The notes beneath the pieces are model-generated. The model saw only the letters and a list, made by a program, of their open reading frames with translations, was not told the origin of the DNA and ran no database searches. The position numbers and the translations under genes are program-made. A DNA stretch of 22,502 bases. Origin: a virus. The stretch is taken from the IMG/VR virus record IMGVR_UViG_3300043446_004834, positions 1 through 22,502 of that record. One strand, given 5' to 3'. Positions 1-5,559 of the stretch are shown piece by piece (position 1 is the first letter of the stretch; every line of letters starts with the position of its first letter).

Positions 1-151
1 AACTACCTTCATTATAACCCATTTGAAAGATTTCTTGGGCAAACTTCACAAAGGCATCAAAGTTTCCAGAATACTCCCAACCATCATTTTCATCCCAATC
101 TTCTTCAAAGTGTTCTTTTACAAGTTTGAGGATTTCTTCATCTAAAATCAT
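1..151 (-). CDS. Partial small acidic conserved phage protein (C-terminus off the window)
   Basis: This gene runs off the left edge; 50 residues are visible, beginning MILDEEILKLVKEHFEED. The start ATG (149-151) shares one base with the TAA stop of the next gene upstream (TAATG), which supports translational coupling. The visible part is acidic and helical, with a DWDENDGWEYSGNFDAF stretch. I recognise no catalytic motif. It belongs to the run of small overlapping genes typical of T4-like cyanophages; function unknown. Confidence 0.7.
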   Translation of the reverse strand, partial: MILDEEILKLVKEHFEEDWDENDGWEYSGNFDAFVKFAQEIFQMGYNEGS

Positions 152-390
152 TAGAGTGCCTCCAATTCAGTAGCAATACTCAAAATTGCCTCACGAATTT
201 CATCATTACGACCTTCCATTCCTGCGTCGTATTCTTTGTCCCCATAAAAACACCTATAATCATCAGGGGCAACATTATCAGCAAGAACACGAAGGGCAGA
301 GGCAAATCCATCACGAATTCTTCCTCCGTTAGAAAATACTTTATCAGCAGCATCTATGATTGCTTGTGCTTTGTGAGAAAGGTCAGTCAT
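151..390 (-). CDS. Small hypothetical protein, 79 aa
   Basis: The product starts MTDLSHKAQAIIDAADKVFSNGG and is largely helical with an acidic C-terminus. No known domain is recognised. It begins 24 bases downstream of a sigma70-like -10 box, and an AAAGGA purine stretch lies just upstream of the ATG with short spacing. The downstream partial gene overlaps its stop by one base. It is the first gene after a 71-base non-coding gap, so it probably heads a small operon that continues off the left edge. Function unknown. Confidence 0.75.
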   Translation of the reverse strand: MTDLSHKAQAIIDAADKVFSNGGRIRDGFASALRVLADNVAPDDYRCFYGDKEYDAGMEGRNDEIREAILSIATELEAL

Positions 391-413
391 CAGTCCTTTG
401 TGTGTATGAGAGT

Positions 414-441
414 ATTATAAGGCAAAAAGGGAACCTGTGAA
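414..441 (-). promoter_or_regulatory. Sigma70-like promoter ahead of the 79-aa gene
   Basis: On the minus strand a perfect TATAAT (414-419) lies 16 bases downstream of TTCACA (436-441), which matches the -35 consensus at 5 of 6 positions. It sits in the 391-461 gap, one of the few gaps among the small genes, and points at the gene starting at 390. A host-sigma (early) promoter is the natural reading; transcription from it is inferred. Confidence 0.55.
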
Positions 442-461
442 GTGCCCTATGTGACGGTTAT

Positions 462-707
462 TCAAGTGTCCTCATCACCCCATTCAACTTCTACTGGTGG
501 TTGGTCTTCTGTAATGATGGTAAAGTTTCTCCATTCACCATCTTTTGCTTCTTCTTCTATTGTAGTGAGAAACTCTTCTACTGCCCACTCATAAACACTC
601 TCTTGTGTTGGTTCCACATCCCAATCTTCAAATGTTTCTGATGTTGGTGTAAGCATCATAGTCCTCACATAAGTGATTGTGATTGGACGGAATTCAAGTT
701 TCTTCAT
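462..707 (-). CDS. Small acidic hypothetical protein, 81 aa
   Basis: I chose the ATG at 707 (MKKLEFRPITITYVRTMM). A longer in-frame reading to 791 lies wholly inside the upstream gene and is probably spurious. With this start the gene overlaps the end of its upstream neighbour by 14 bases, as is usual in this cluster. The C-terminal half is very acidic (EEFLTTIEEEAKDGEW, then EVEWGDEDT). No domain recognised. It is the last gene before the promoter-bearing gap at 391-461. Confidence 0.7.
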   Translation of the reverse strand: MKKLEFRPITITYVRTMMLTPTSETFEDWDVEPTQESVYEWAVEEFLTTIEEEAKDGEWRNFTIITEDQPPVEVEWGDEDT

Positions 708-966
708 CTTCCTCACCATCAAGTTCATTAAGGTATTCAAAGTTCCAAGTATGTTCGCAGACACCAATATCAAATCCCAGTTTATAGACACAGACCATAA
801 TACTCAGTAAAGTTCCCATCCCAGATTTTACTTGGACGAAAGCCCACGATGGATATTCATTCCAAGAAACTGATGCTTGAAGAAGTGCCCATCGTTTGTT
901 ATGAAGAACTTGAACATACCACTCGTGTCCGTAGTCTTCACGATGTTTGAATGAAATCAGTTTCAT
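694..966 (-). CDS. Small hypothetical protein, 90 aa
   Basis: The start is taken as the ATG at 966, which forms a TAATG junction with the stop of the 136-aa gene upstream. An in-frame extension to 1005 would overlap that gene by 40 bases. The product begins MKLISFKHREDYGHEWYVQV, is rich in aromatic residues (W16, W25, W34, W39) and ends in an acidic tail. A hydrophobic stretch MGTLLSIMVCVYKLGF lies in the middle but is short for a membrane span. Function unknown. Confidence 0.7.
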   Translation of the reverse strand: MKLISFKHREDYGHEWYVQVLHNKRWALLQASVSWNEYPSWAFVQVKSGMGTLLSIMVCVYKLGFDIGVCEHTWNFEYLNELDGEEDEET

Positions 967-1376
967 TATTGCAATCCAATCAGGTCTTCTTGTTCCGAGT
1001 TCCAATCACCATTGATCTTAGGTTCACTCTTAGCAATACTCTCCTCAAGTTTTTGCCACTCTTTAAACTTATCATGAAGATCTTCATCCATCGTCAGTTC
1101 ATACTCTGTGGCAATCTTACGTTGTTCTTCCATAGACACATAATCGTTGAAGACCAAAGACATCGCACCCTCACGAATGTTTGCAGGACTCATACCAACA
1201 CACAGCATAAACTTCTCAAACAGTTTGAAATACTGTTTGCAGTTGAGATCAGCAGCAGGTGCAGTAATCAAATAGTGTTCTTCTGGTGGAGTTTCGTCAT
1301 CATAAAACCCAGGAGAAAAGGAACTGGGTTTGAATGTTGAATCAAACTTGAATTGAACTTCTGCGTTGTAAGTCAT
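966..1376 (-). CDS. Conserved phage hypothetical protein, 136 aa
   Basis: The product starts MTYNAEVQFKFDSTF. The N-terminal part is beta-like, followed by a helical, charged region (SMEEQRKIATEYELTMDEDLHDKF). Two cysteines (C46, C59) lie 13 residues apart. No catalytic signature is recognised. Its ATG overlaps the stop of the 58-aa gene upstream (ATGA), and its TAA overlaps the ATG of the 90-aa gene downstream, so it sits inside a tightly coupled string of small genes. Function unknown. Confidence 0.75.
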   Translation of the reverse strand: MTYNAEVQFKFDSTFKPSSFSPGFYDDETPPEEHYLITAPAADLNCKQYFKLFEKFMLCVGMSPANIREGAMSLVFNDYVSMEEQRKIATEYELTMDEDLHDKFKEWQKLEESIAKSEPKINGDWNSEQEDLIGLQ

Positions 1377-1549
1377 TTTTCTTCAATAGGTTGGATGAGA
1401 TGGAAATCAGAATTATACACCACAACACGAACTTCATGTGCCTTGTGTTTTCCCCTGCTGACAAGAATAGAAATTGATTGTTCACAAACAAATGCAATCA
1501 CACCAGTGATCTTCTTGTAAGTTACAGTGGTTCCTTCAACAAACACCAT
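1373..1549 (-). CDS. Small beta-rich hypothetical protein, 58 aa
   Basis: Read directly from the bases: the ATG at 1549 gives MVFVEGTTVTYKKITGVIAF and the frame runs to TGA at 1373 (58 aa). The stop overlaps the next ATG as ATGA. The product looks like a small beta-barrel, with alternating hydrophobic residues (TGVIAFVCEQSISILVSRG, then HEVRVVVYN). That suggests, but does not show, an SH3/KOW-like fold. Without it, 1377-1535 would be an unexplained gap. Function unknown. Confidence 0.7.
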   Translation of the reverse strand: MVFVEGTTVTYKKITGVIAFVCEQSISILVSRGKHKAHEVRVVVYNSDFHLIQPIEEK

Positions 1550-1709
1550 TCAGATACTCCATGAACAAGTATTCTTCGGGTTCCTCACCATCAACTACAA
1601 ACTCAAGATACAGAGCATCAGAATCATCAAGTCGATCTTCAGTGACGAGTTCACACATACGGTTGTTCCAGTATGCTTCAATTTCGCACATCATTTGTTC
1701 GGTATTCAT
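1536..1709 (-). CDS. Small acidic hypothetical protein, 57 aa
   Basis: The start is set at the ATG at 1709 (MNTEQMMCEIEAYWNNRMCE), which forms an ATGA junction with the stop of the 93-aa gene. A start three codons earlier is possible. The product is acidic (DRLDDSDALYLEF, DGEEPEEYLF) and overlaps the 58-aa gene downstream by 14 bases. No domain recognised. Confidence 0.65.
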   Translation of the reverse strand: MNTEQMMCEIEAYWNNRMCELVTEDRLDDSDALYLEFVVDGEEPEEYLFMEYLNGVC

Positions 1710-1987
1710 ACAAAGCAAGACATTAAAGGGTTAAGTTTGATCTGCATCGCAGAATAAGGTGTTGTACGCACAGGATCTACTACATCACCCACTGTCGTTG
1801 AATTGACTGGTGCGTGCCATTTTCCTGTTTTGGAATTGTAGAATCCCCAGATACACCGAACAGACTTACCATTATTATAGTCATAAGTCCGATCATCGCA
1901 AATCCAAATGGCAGTGATATTGCGTTTGAATGGAGTTTGTTCATAATGATAGTTTTTCGGTGCTTTGTGAGGAAACTTAACAGACAT
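1706..1987 (-). CDS. Conserved phage hypothetical protein, 93 aa
   Basis: The product begins MSVKFPHKAPKNYHYEQTPF and contains a WICDDRTYDYNN...CIWGFYNSKTGKW core followed by a PVNSTTVGDVVDP stretch, suggesting a small folded beta domain. I recall similar proteins in T4-like cyanophages, none with an assigned role. The start overlaps the stop of the 78-aa gene (TGATG) and the stop overlaps the next ATG (ATGA). Confidence 0.75.
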   Translation of the reverse strand: MSVKFPHKAPKNYHYEQTPFKRNITAIWICDDRTYDYNNGKSVRCIWGFYNSKTGKWHAPVNSTTVGDVVDPVRTTPYSAMQIKLNPLMSCFV

Positions 1988-2223
1988 CAGGTGATGAACC
2001 GATCAATCACTTCAGATTCTACAGCATCAGCAAGGGCAAAACGAGGTGCCTTGACGATATTGTTACGAAGATTCACATAACAACCTTCATAGTCACCGTT
2101 GTCAACCTCAGAGATAAGATCAAAACATTCATCATCATTCTCTGCGATGACATTCCACACTCCACCATATTCTGATTGAGGGAATCCAACGAAGTGATCA
2201 ACGATATAAAGAAACTTTGCCAT
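1987..2223 (-). CDS. Conserved phage hypothetical protein, 78 aa
   Basis: The product starts MAKFLYIVDHFVGFPQSEYG and is acidic in the centre (ENDDECFDLISEVDNGDYEG). The alternation resembles a small alpha/beta domain, but no family is recognised. It is separated from the 56-aa gene upstream by 13 bases. An AAGGAG stretch lies 16 bases ahead of its ATG, which is a long spacing. It is coupled to the 93-aa gene downstream by TGATG. Confidence 0.75.
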   Translation of the reverse strand: MAKFLYIVDHFVGFPQSEYGGVWNVIAENDDECFDLISEVDNGDYEGCYVNLRNNIVKAPRFALADAVESEVIDRFIT

Positions 2224-2236
2224 CAGTGTTTGTTAA

Positions 2237-2407
2237 TTACTCCTTAAGTTTAGCAGTGTGAGTTACATTAGTCAACTGTCTTTCAAGTTCACATCGAACT
2301 GAAATCAGGCGACTATAAAGAAAGTGTTGATACTCATTACCATGCAACAACTCGGTAAGATTGTTGATTTGTTGTAGAGCAAGAATCAACTTCATTTCAT
2401 CTTTCAT
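2237..2407 (-). CDS. Small helical hypothetical protein, 56 aa
   Basis: Read from the bases: the ATG at 2407 gives MKDEMKLILALQQINNLTEL and the frame continues to TAA at 2237. The product is amphipathic and helical throughout (SRLISVRCELERQLTNV), compatible with a short coiled coil. A second in-frame ATG lies at 2395. The start lies 11 bases inside the end of the 45-aa gene upstream, which supports coupling. Function unknown. Confidence 0.65.
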   Translation of the reverse strand: MKDEMKLILALQQINNLTELLHGNEYQHFLYSRLISVRCELERQLTNVTHTAKLKE

Positions 2408-2534
2408 TTGCTTTTGTCACTTGTGGACCATAATAAGCATCATAGAGTTTTTGATCTCGTTGGATCAGGAACACATTCCAACCTACAACAACAGCAAAAC
2501 CTACCAGTGTTGCTGTAACAAATCTGGTGTTCAT
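2397..2534 (-). CDS. Small single-span membrane protein, 45 aa
   Basis: The ATG at 2534 gives MNTRFVTATLVGFAVVVGWN, with the hydrophobic segment continuing through VFLI, then a charged, Tyr-rich tail (QRDQKLYDAYYGPQVTKANER) and TGA at 2397. One membrane helix (about residues 5-23) is predicted from the run of hydrophobic residues. The overlap with the next gene supports real coding. Possible roles, such as membrane anchoring or interference with host functions, are guesses. Confidence 0.6.
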   Translation of the reverse strand: MNTRFVTATLVGFAVVVGWNVFLIQRDQKLYDAYYGPQVTKANER

Positions 2535-2548
2535 TCCGAAAGAAGTGC

Positions 2549-2734
2549 CTACACTACAGTGGCAGTTTGGGCGTCCCCCTTTCCTTCCAGTGACCTGACA
2601 AAGAGTTCGGTGAATCTTTCTTGTTTTTCTGGATGAACAGATGCGGGATTATCGTTGATTGCAAGTCGCAGAACATTAAGTTCATCCCATTCTTCTTGGG
2701 TAAGGTTTGATCCACCTGTTTTTGCGAGTGTCAT
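2549..2734 (-). CDS. Conserved phage hypothetical protein, 61 aa
   Basis: The start is taken as the ATG at 2734 (MTLAKTGGSNLTQEEWDELN). A GTG 33 bases upstream would add 11 residues, but it coincides with a late-promoter-like box (2768-2774) whose expected transcript starts near 2762, so the shorter form is favoured. The product is helical and charged (RLAINDNPASVHPEKQERF), with a flexible C-terminus. Similar proteins occur in cyanophages as far as I recall; no function is known. Confidence 0.7.
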   Translation of the reverse strand: MTLAKTGGSNLTQEEWDELNVLRLAINDNPASVHPEKQERFTELFVRSLEGKGDAQTATVV

Positions 2735-2767
2735 GATACCTGTGTAATTATGTGCATATGCTAACAC

Positions 2768-2774
2768 TATTTAA
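2768..2774 (-). promoter_or_regulatory. Late-promoter-like box TTAAATA
   Basis: Minus-strand CCTTAAATAGTG resembles the T4 late -10 element TATAAATA. It lies 34 bases upstream of the ATG at 2734, in one of the rare gaps between the small genes. Function is inferred from the sequence alone. Confidence 0.4.
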
Positions 2775-2819
2775 GGCATTTGTGATGTTTCTTAATGTTC
2801 TTTTAATAGTGTCGTTACA

Positions 2820-2840
2820 GTTCTTTACTCTCTAAAGAAC
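2820..2840 (-). repeat. Inverted repeat spanning a stop codon
   Basis: Perfect 8-base arms (GTTCTTTA and TAAAGAAC) flank a 5-base loop. The TAA stop of the 74-aa gene starts the second arm. There is no U tract downstream, so it is a weak terminator at best; an mRNA 3'-end or stability hairpin is the alternative. Confidence 0.4.
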
Positions 2841-3049
2841 GTACCAAATCCACCAGAATCTCCCTGAATACGATTCTCAAGTTTATCCATCAGAGTATCA
2901 AAACTTTGCAGTGTTTCAATCTCTTGAATCACTTTAGAAATTGTAGTGCAAACAATCGGACGTTCTTGTCGTGCAGCGTATGCCAGAGCATTACGCAGAC
3001 TCTGTTCTGCCTCCTTCAAACTTTCTTCTACTGATTTACTTAGTGCCAT
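2825..3049 (-). CDS. Conserved helical phage protein, 74 aa
   Basis: The product starts MALSKSVEESLKEAEQSLRN and is almost entirely helical (EQSLRNALAYAARQERPIV, KVIQEIETLQSFDTLMDKLE), with a Gly-rich C-terminal tail GDSGGFGTFFRE. Heptad-like spacing suggests a coiled-coil or helical-hairpin protein. It overlaps the AbrB-like gene upstream by 14 bases, so the two are probably coupled. No function recognised. Confidence 0.75.
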   Translation of the reverse strand: MALSKSVEESLKEAEQSLRNALAYAARQERPIVCTTISKVIQEIETLQSFDTLMDKLENRIQGDSGGFGTFFRE

Positions 3050-3509
3050 TTACTTTCCTCATTTCAAAACTACCATCCCCACGATCAATCCATTCAACTT
3101 GATCACCCTCTTTCAGATCTGCCAGTTGTAACAAATCATCAGGTAACCGAATATAACATTCTCCAGTCAATCCATCAAGTTCTACAGGAAGAACCCAACG
3201 GTTAATCTTGTCTTCTTGACGATTAAGATATTCTTGATGACTTGATTCCCAAAAATCATTCCACGCACCTTGACATTCTGGTGATGGATCATCTTTATCG
3301 CATGAGGTAAAGTTTACATTACCATTCAGTTTTTCCATTAGTTCATATGCACGAGATGCGTGATGTTTGTGATGATAATAACTCTCTGATATCACTCCAT
3401 GAATGACATCATAAATCTCTTGAGGTGATGCTTCAGCAGAACAGAGTGCATCATTCAACCACTTTTCAAGATTGTCAAGTGAATACTTTTTATAATCAAA
3501 GTCAGTCAT
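3036..3509 (-). CDS. Protein with C-terminal AbrB/SpoVT-like domain, 157 aa
   Basis: The ATG at 3509 (MTDFDYKKYSLDNLEKWLND) is chosen. A frame-open extension to 3593 is Lys/Asn-rich and lies inside another small gene. Residues 1-100 are helical and His/Glu-rich (SYYHHKHHASRAYELMEKL). Residues about 106-153 (GECYIRLPDDLLQLADLKEG, then DQVEWIDRGDGSFEMRKV) match the pattern of a swapped-hairpin AbrB fold, with a beta strand, the phrase LPDDLL-x-LADLKEGDQVEW and a final strand. AbrB domains usually bind DNA as dimers or act as antitoxins, but no toxin gene is adjacent. The assignment rests on motif recognition only. Confidence 0.7.
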   Translation of the reverse strand: MTDFDYKKYSLDNLEKWLNDALCSAEASPQEIYDVIHGVISESYYHHKHHASRAYELMEKLNGNVNFTSCDKDDPSPECQGAWNDFWESSHQEYLNRQEDKINRWVLPVELDGLTGECYIRLPDDLLQLADLKEGDQVEWIDRGDGSFEMRKVNGTK

Positions 3510-3675
3510 TTTTTTCTTTTTTGTGAAGTTTTTTAAGTTGTTTGTACTCTTCTTTGATTTCCTTATATGCTTGTTCTGGTGACATCTTATCACCGACTTC
3601 GAGATTTACGATAATACCAACTCTATTGGCAAACTGTGCCATCGCCTTCTCGAAACTTGTCAGATCGTAAGACAT
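3502..3675 (-). CDS. Small basic helical protein, 57 aa
   Basis: Read from the bases: the ATG at 3675 gives MSYDLTSFEKAMAQFANRVG and the frame ends at TGA (3502-3504), overlapping the next start by 8 bases. The N-terminal half is mixed, and the C-terminal half is a highly charged helix ending KQLKKLHKKEKND. A GGAGA ribosome-binding stretch lies 7 bases before the ATG. It explains the bases that otherwise look like an N-terminal extension of the AbrB-like gene. Function unknown. Confidence 0.7.
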   Translation of the reverse strand: MSYDLTSFEKAMAQFANRVGIIVNLEVGDKMSPEQAYKEIKEEYKQLKKLHKKEKND

Positions 3676-3781
3676 AATCATTCTCCAATAGTTCTAACCT
3701 ATTTAAGATTTCATAGAGAACGTTTGTTGTTTCTACGTTTTCTTGTTCAAGTTTTACAATACGATCAAGCAGACTTTCCAT
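3623..3781 (-). CDS. Small coiled-coil-like protein, 52 aa
   Basis: The start is at the ATG at 3781 (MESLLDRIVKLEQENVETTN). A longer reading to 3832 overlaps the 52-aa gene upstream and has an unconvincing N-terminus. Leu/Ile residues recur in heptad fashion (LLDRIVKLEQENVETTNVLY, EILNRLELLEN), which predicts a coiled coil. It overlaps the upstream gene by 17 bases. The coding strand also contains a TTAAATA box (3700-3706) ahead of the following gene. Function unknown. Confidence 0.6.
   Translation of the reverse strand: MESLLDRIVKLEQENVETTNVLYEILNRLELLENDYVLRSDKFREGDGTVCQ
3700..3706 (-). promoter_or_regulatory. Possible late-promoter box inside a coding region
   Basis: Minus-strand CTTAAATAGG lies 25 bases before the ATG at 3675, with GGAGA in between. 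The spacing matches the other late-type boxes in this window, but the bases are also coding, so chance is possible. Confidence 0.3.
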
Positions 3782-3923
3782 CTTTAATGTTGGGATGAGG
3801 AGCATACAGAGGACCAGGATAGTTACCTGCAAACTTATTCAGTTCTTTAAGTGCAGCAACTGTTTCCTTAGTTTCTTCCCACTCCCACGAGTTTCCATTC
3901 TTATCTACAAATGTACGGGTCAT
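3765..3923 (-). CDS. Small hypothetical protein, 52 aa
   Basis: Read from the bases: the ATG at 3923 gives MTRTFVDKNGNSWEWEETKE and the frame closes at TGA (3765). The middle is an amphipathic helix (TVAALKELNKF), then a Pro-rich tail (GNYPGPLYAPHPNIKDGK). Its ATG overlaps the end of the 68-aa gene upstream by four bases (ATGA). It fills what would otherwise be an unexplained stretch between 3781 and 3920. No domain recognised. Confidence 0.65.
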   Translation of the reverse strand: MTRTFVDKNGNSWEWEETKETVAALKELNKFAGNYPGPLYAPHPNIKDGKSA

Positions 3924-4126
3924 AGTTTACCACCTACAGTACCTTCATAAGTGATTGTAGCATCACCAAACCCCTCTTGTCTACCCTTCAGAATAAATCT
4001 TGTTGCCCTGACACATTCTTCCTCAGTGAGTGAAGTCACGATACATTTACCATCTTTATCATAAGAATCCCAGAGTCCATACTTCTTCTGCTCTACACGA
4101 AAAACATCATCAATCCATTCAATCAT
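3920..4126 (-). CDS. Conserved phage hypothetical protein, 68 aa
   Basis: The product begins MIEWIDDVFRVEQKKYGLWD, then SYDKDGKCIVTSLTEEECVR, and ends in a Gly-rich tail (GDATITYEGTVGGKL). The ATG lies inside the end of the membrane-protein gene upstream (8-base overlap), with AAGGAG 7 bases before it, a strong ribosome-binding site. I recall similar proteins in T4-like cyanophages with no assigned role. Confidence 0.75.
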   Translation of the reverse strand: MIEWIDDVFRVEQKKYGLWDSYDKDGKCIVTSLTEEECVRATRFILKGRQEGFGDATITYEGTVGGKL

Positions 4127-4352
4127 TCTTAAACTCCTTCATTAATTCTTCTGCCATTTTCATGGACTTTCTCCACATCAAATACTTTACCACAGGATTT
4201 CTGGGATTATAGATCAACCACCATTTGAGTTTCTCATACTGCAATCTCCACCACTGACTGTAGATAATGATCAGTTGTGCGATGGATCCATCTGTGATCA
4301 CAAGATACAGAAAGATTGCAAATATCAGCAACCAAAGGTAGTATGAAATCAT
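4119..4352 (-). CDS. Small N-terminal membrane-anchored protein, 77 aa
   Basis: Residues 3-20 (SYYLWLLIFAIFLYLVIT) form a clear hydrophobic span, followed by an amphipathic Trp-rich stretch (YSQWWRLQYEKLKWWLIY) and a basic helical tail (RKSMKMAEELMKEFKND). A single-pass inner-membrane protein is predicted. The start overlaps the stop of the 40-aa gene upstream as ATGA. Function unknown; small membrane proteins in phage early regions often act on the host envelope, but nothing here shows that. Confidence 0.7.
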   Translation of the reverse strand: MISYYLWLLIFAIFLYLVITDGSIAQLIIIYSQWWRLQYEKLKWWLIYNPRNPVVKYLMWRKSMKMAEELMKEFKND

Positions 4353-4471
4353 CTTTGATTATGTAAAAAATTTAAAAGTTTTTCTTGAATTCTATCCAAT
4401 TCTTTATCACACTGATGTTTTGCAGCAGTATTACGAAGGAAAGGGTAATGTCTGAAAATCATCTCAATCAT
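4349..4471 (-). CDS. Very small basic protein, 40 aa
   Basis: The ATG at 4471 gives MIEMIFRHYPFLRNTAAKHQ and the frame ends at TGA (4349), overlapping the next start as ATGA. An alternative in-frame ATG lies at 4462. The product is basic and helical (CDKELDRIQEKLLNFLHNQR). Evidence for coding is the junction with its neighbour and the lack of any other explanation for 4353-4475. Function unknown. Confidence 0.5.
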   Translation of the reverse strand: MIEMIFRHYPFLRNTAAKHQCDKELDRIQEKLLNFLHNQR

Positions 4472-4475
4472 TAAA

Positions 4476-4664
4476 TCAGTTGCCTGTTGATGGTTGTTTT
4501 GGGACATCTTTCTGGATAGTGACAGGACAGGATGGAACGACCTTACGCACTTCTTTAATAATCTCTAATTTTTGTTGTGGAGTTAATCCAACAACATTAG
4601 TGATACGATTAACTAATCCAAGCGCTTGTGAACATGATATTATGGTTGATAAGATGACAACCAT
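4476..4664 (-). CDS. Small protein with hydrophobic N-terminus, 62 aa
   Basis: The product begins MVVILSTIISCSQALGLVNR. The hydrophobic first 11 residues and IISC resemble a shortened lipobox, but no positive residue precedes the hydrophobic run and it is too short for a normal signal peptide, so export is doubtful. Residues 27-40 form a charged helix (LTPQQKLEIIKEVRKVV). AGGAGA lies about six bases before the ATG, and a late-promoter-like box precedes that (4685-4691). Function unknown. Confidence 0.65.
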   Translation of the reverse strand: MVVILSTIISCSQALGLVNRITNVVGLTPQQKLEIIKEVRKVVPSCPVTIQKDVPKQPSTGN

Positions 4665-4684
4665 AAGATTCTCCTATTCTGTAC

Positions 4685-4691
4685 TATTTAA
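4685..4691 (-). promoter_or_regulatory. Late-promoter-like box TTAAATA
   Basis: Minus-strand GGTTAAATAGTAC lies directly after the TAG stop of the 65-aa gene and 21 bases before the next ATG, with AGGAGA in between. This is the same layout as the other late-type boxes in the window. Confidence 0.45.
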
Positions 4692-4692
4692 C

Positions 4693-4890
4693 CTAAATGA
4701 TTTCCCAGTGTTCGTTTCCAGTCTTAGGAACCCATGTAAAGTATTGACGATTGATAGATGCAAGGAAGAACATATCATCAGTCTCCTGTTCTACTTCCAT
4801 GGCATGAAGAGAACTCATTTGATTCACAAATCTGTTCTTTGCCTTAGAACTCTTGGGTTTGATGTTAACGAATTTTTTCTTGGTTTTCAT
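4693..4890 (-). CDS. Small basic phage protein, 65 aa
   Basis: The N-terminus is very basic (MKTKKKFVNIKPKSSKAKNR), followed by a helical segment (SSLHAMEVEQETDDMFFLAS) and a Trp/Tyr-containing C-terminus (RQYFTWVPKTGNEHWEII). The basic tail suggests nucleic-acid or ribosome contact, but this is only inference. A 49-base gap separates it from the metallopeptidase gene upstream. No domain recognised. Confidence 0.7.
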   Translation of the reverse strand: MKTKKKFVNIKPKSSKAKNRFVNQMSSLHAMEVEQETDDMFFLASINRQYFTWVPKTGNEHWEII

Positions 4891-4939
4891 GATGTTTTTA
4901 AGAACTTAGAGTTTGATCTTCAACCCCAACAAAGGTAGT

Positions 4940-5377
4940 CTATAGGGATTGTTCGGTATCTGTCAAGTGTTTTAAGAATCTTTCATAAAGAAGTTCTTCC
5001 ATTAGAAATGCTTGTAGTTCCCATGGTTGCTCAGAATAATCCGTATGAGAGTGATCTATGCCCCTCCAGTACCTCTTTCCTCTCTTATCCTTAAGAGCAC
5101 CCATAACGTGCTGATAAACGTGCCAAAGTTCGTGTAGAAGGGTTCTGGTGTAATGCTCAGTGTCCATACGATTGTGCATTTCAATTTCAAAAGATCTTGG
5201 ACGATAATCACAATCAGTTACACCAACCCAACCATATACACCCTCACGCAACATTCCACGATGATTGACAGTGATCTCAATCTTATGTCGGGGAAGATGC
5301 TTAGAGATGAACCAGTTTACAATTTTGGCACAACGAATCTTGCTATAGTTGTACCCATCAGTGTATAATGTAAGCAT
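4940..5377 (-). CDS. Putative zinc metallopeptidase (HELWH), 145 aa
   Basis: The motif HELWHVYQH at residues 82-90 gives the zinc ligands H82 and H86 and catalytic E83 of an HExxH metallopeptidase. The downstream QPWELQAF (residues 117-124) places E120 as a likely third ligand, as in other HExxH...E proteins; H90 or H109 are alternatives. The N-terminal half (KIEITVNHRG, FEIEMHNRMD) supplies the beta strands expected before the active-site helix. Similar SprT-like proteins are known in cyanophages; the substrate is unknown. The ATG overlaps the TGA of a 34-aa membrane microprotein upstream. Confidence 0.8.
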   Translation of the reverse strand: MLTLYTDGYNYSKIRCAKIVNWFISKHLPRHKIEITVNHRGMLREGVYGWVGVTDCDYRPRSFEIEMHNRMDTEHYTRTLLHELWHVYQHVMGALKDKRGKRYWRGIDHSHTDYSEQPWELQAFLMEELLYERFLKHLTDTEQSL

Positions 5378-5481
5378 CAGAACAGTGCTTTCAAGGTTAC
5401 TTCAGATACCTTAGCAGTCCAGTGCATAAACCATAGGAAACTTGTGACAAAAATCAATCTGTCCAGTGTGGAGTACCTCAT
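5377..5481 (-). CDS. Membrane microprotein, 34 aa
   Basis: The ATG at 5481 gives MRYSTLDRLIFVTSFLWFMH, then WTAKVSEVTLKALF and TGA, with a TGATG junction to the metallopeptidase. Residues 9-21 are strongly hydrophobic and aromatic, suggesting one membrane or membrane-surface helix. The coupling and the open frame through an otherwise empty 180-base gap are the only evidence that it is a gene; no strong ribosome-binding site is seen. Confidence 0.45.
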   Translation of the reverse strand: MRYSTLDRLIFVTSFLWFMHWTAKVSEVTLKALF

Positions 5482-5511
5482 CGGTTTCGTGTGTCTCCAC
5501 ATACTATAAGA

Positions 5512-5533
5512 CCCCACAGGTGGTTCTGCGGGG
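5512..5533 (-). terminator. GC-rich hairpin after the left fibre operon
   Basis: Arms CCCCGCAG and CTGTGGGG (8 pairs including one G-U) flank a 6-base loop, 27 bases past the stop of the glycine-rich adhesin. The minus-strand downstream bases (TCTTATAG) are only modestly U-rich, so termination may be partial. The rest of 5482-5559 shows no gene. Confidence 0.55.
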
Positions 5534-5559
5534 TTTGGTGGACAGTTTTTTAAGTGGTC

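Noticed and set aside
951-1340. Plus-strand open frame of 129 codons
   Set aside because: It is the mirror of the 136-aa minus-strand gene, which has coupled junctions on both sides. The plus frame has a low-complexity, Phe/Arg-rich product and no ribosome-binding context.
3510-3593. N-terminal extension of the AbrB-like protein
   Set aside because: The extension is Lys/Asn-rich low-complexity sequence, and the bases are explained by a separate 57-aa gene in another frame.
4630-4664. Lipoprotein signal on the 62-aa protein
   Set aside because: IISC resembles a lipobox, but only ten residues precede the cysteine and no basic residue is present.
4480-4938. Plus-strand open frame of 152 codons
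   Set aside because: It covers two minus-strand genes with promoter box and ribosome-binding site; its product shows no domain, and every other gene in the window is on the minus strand.
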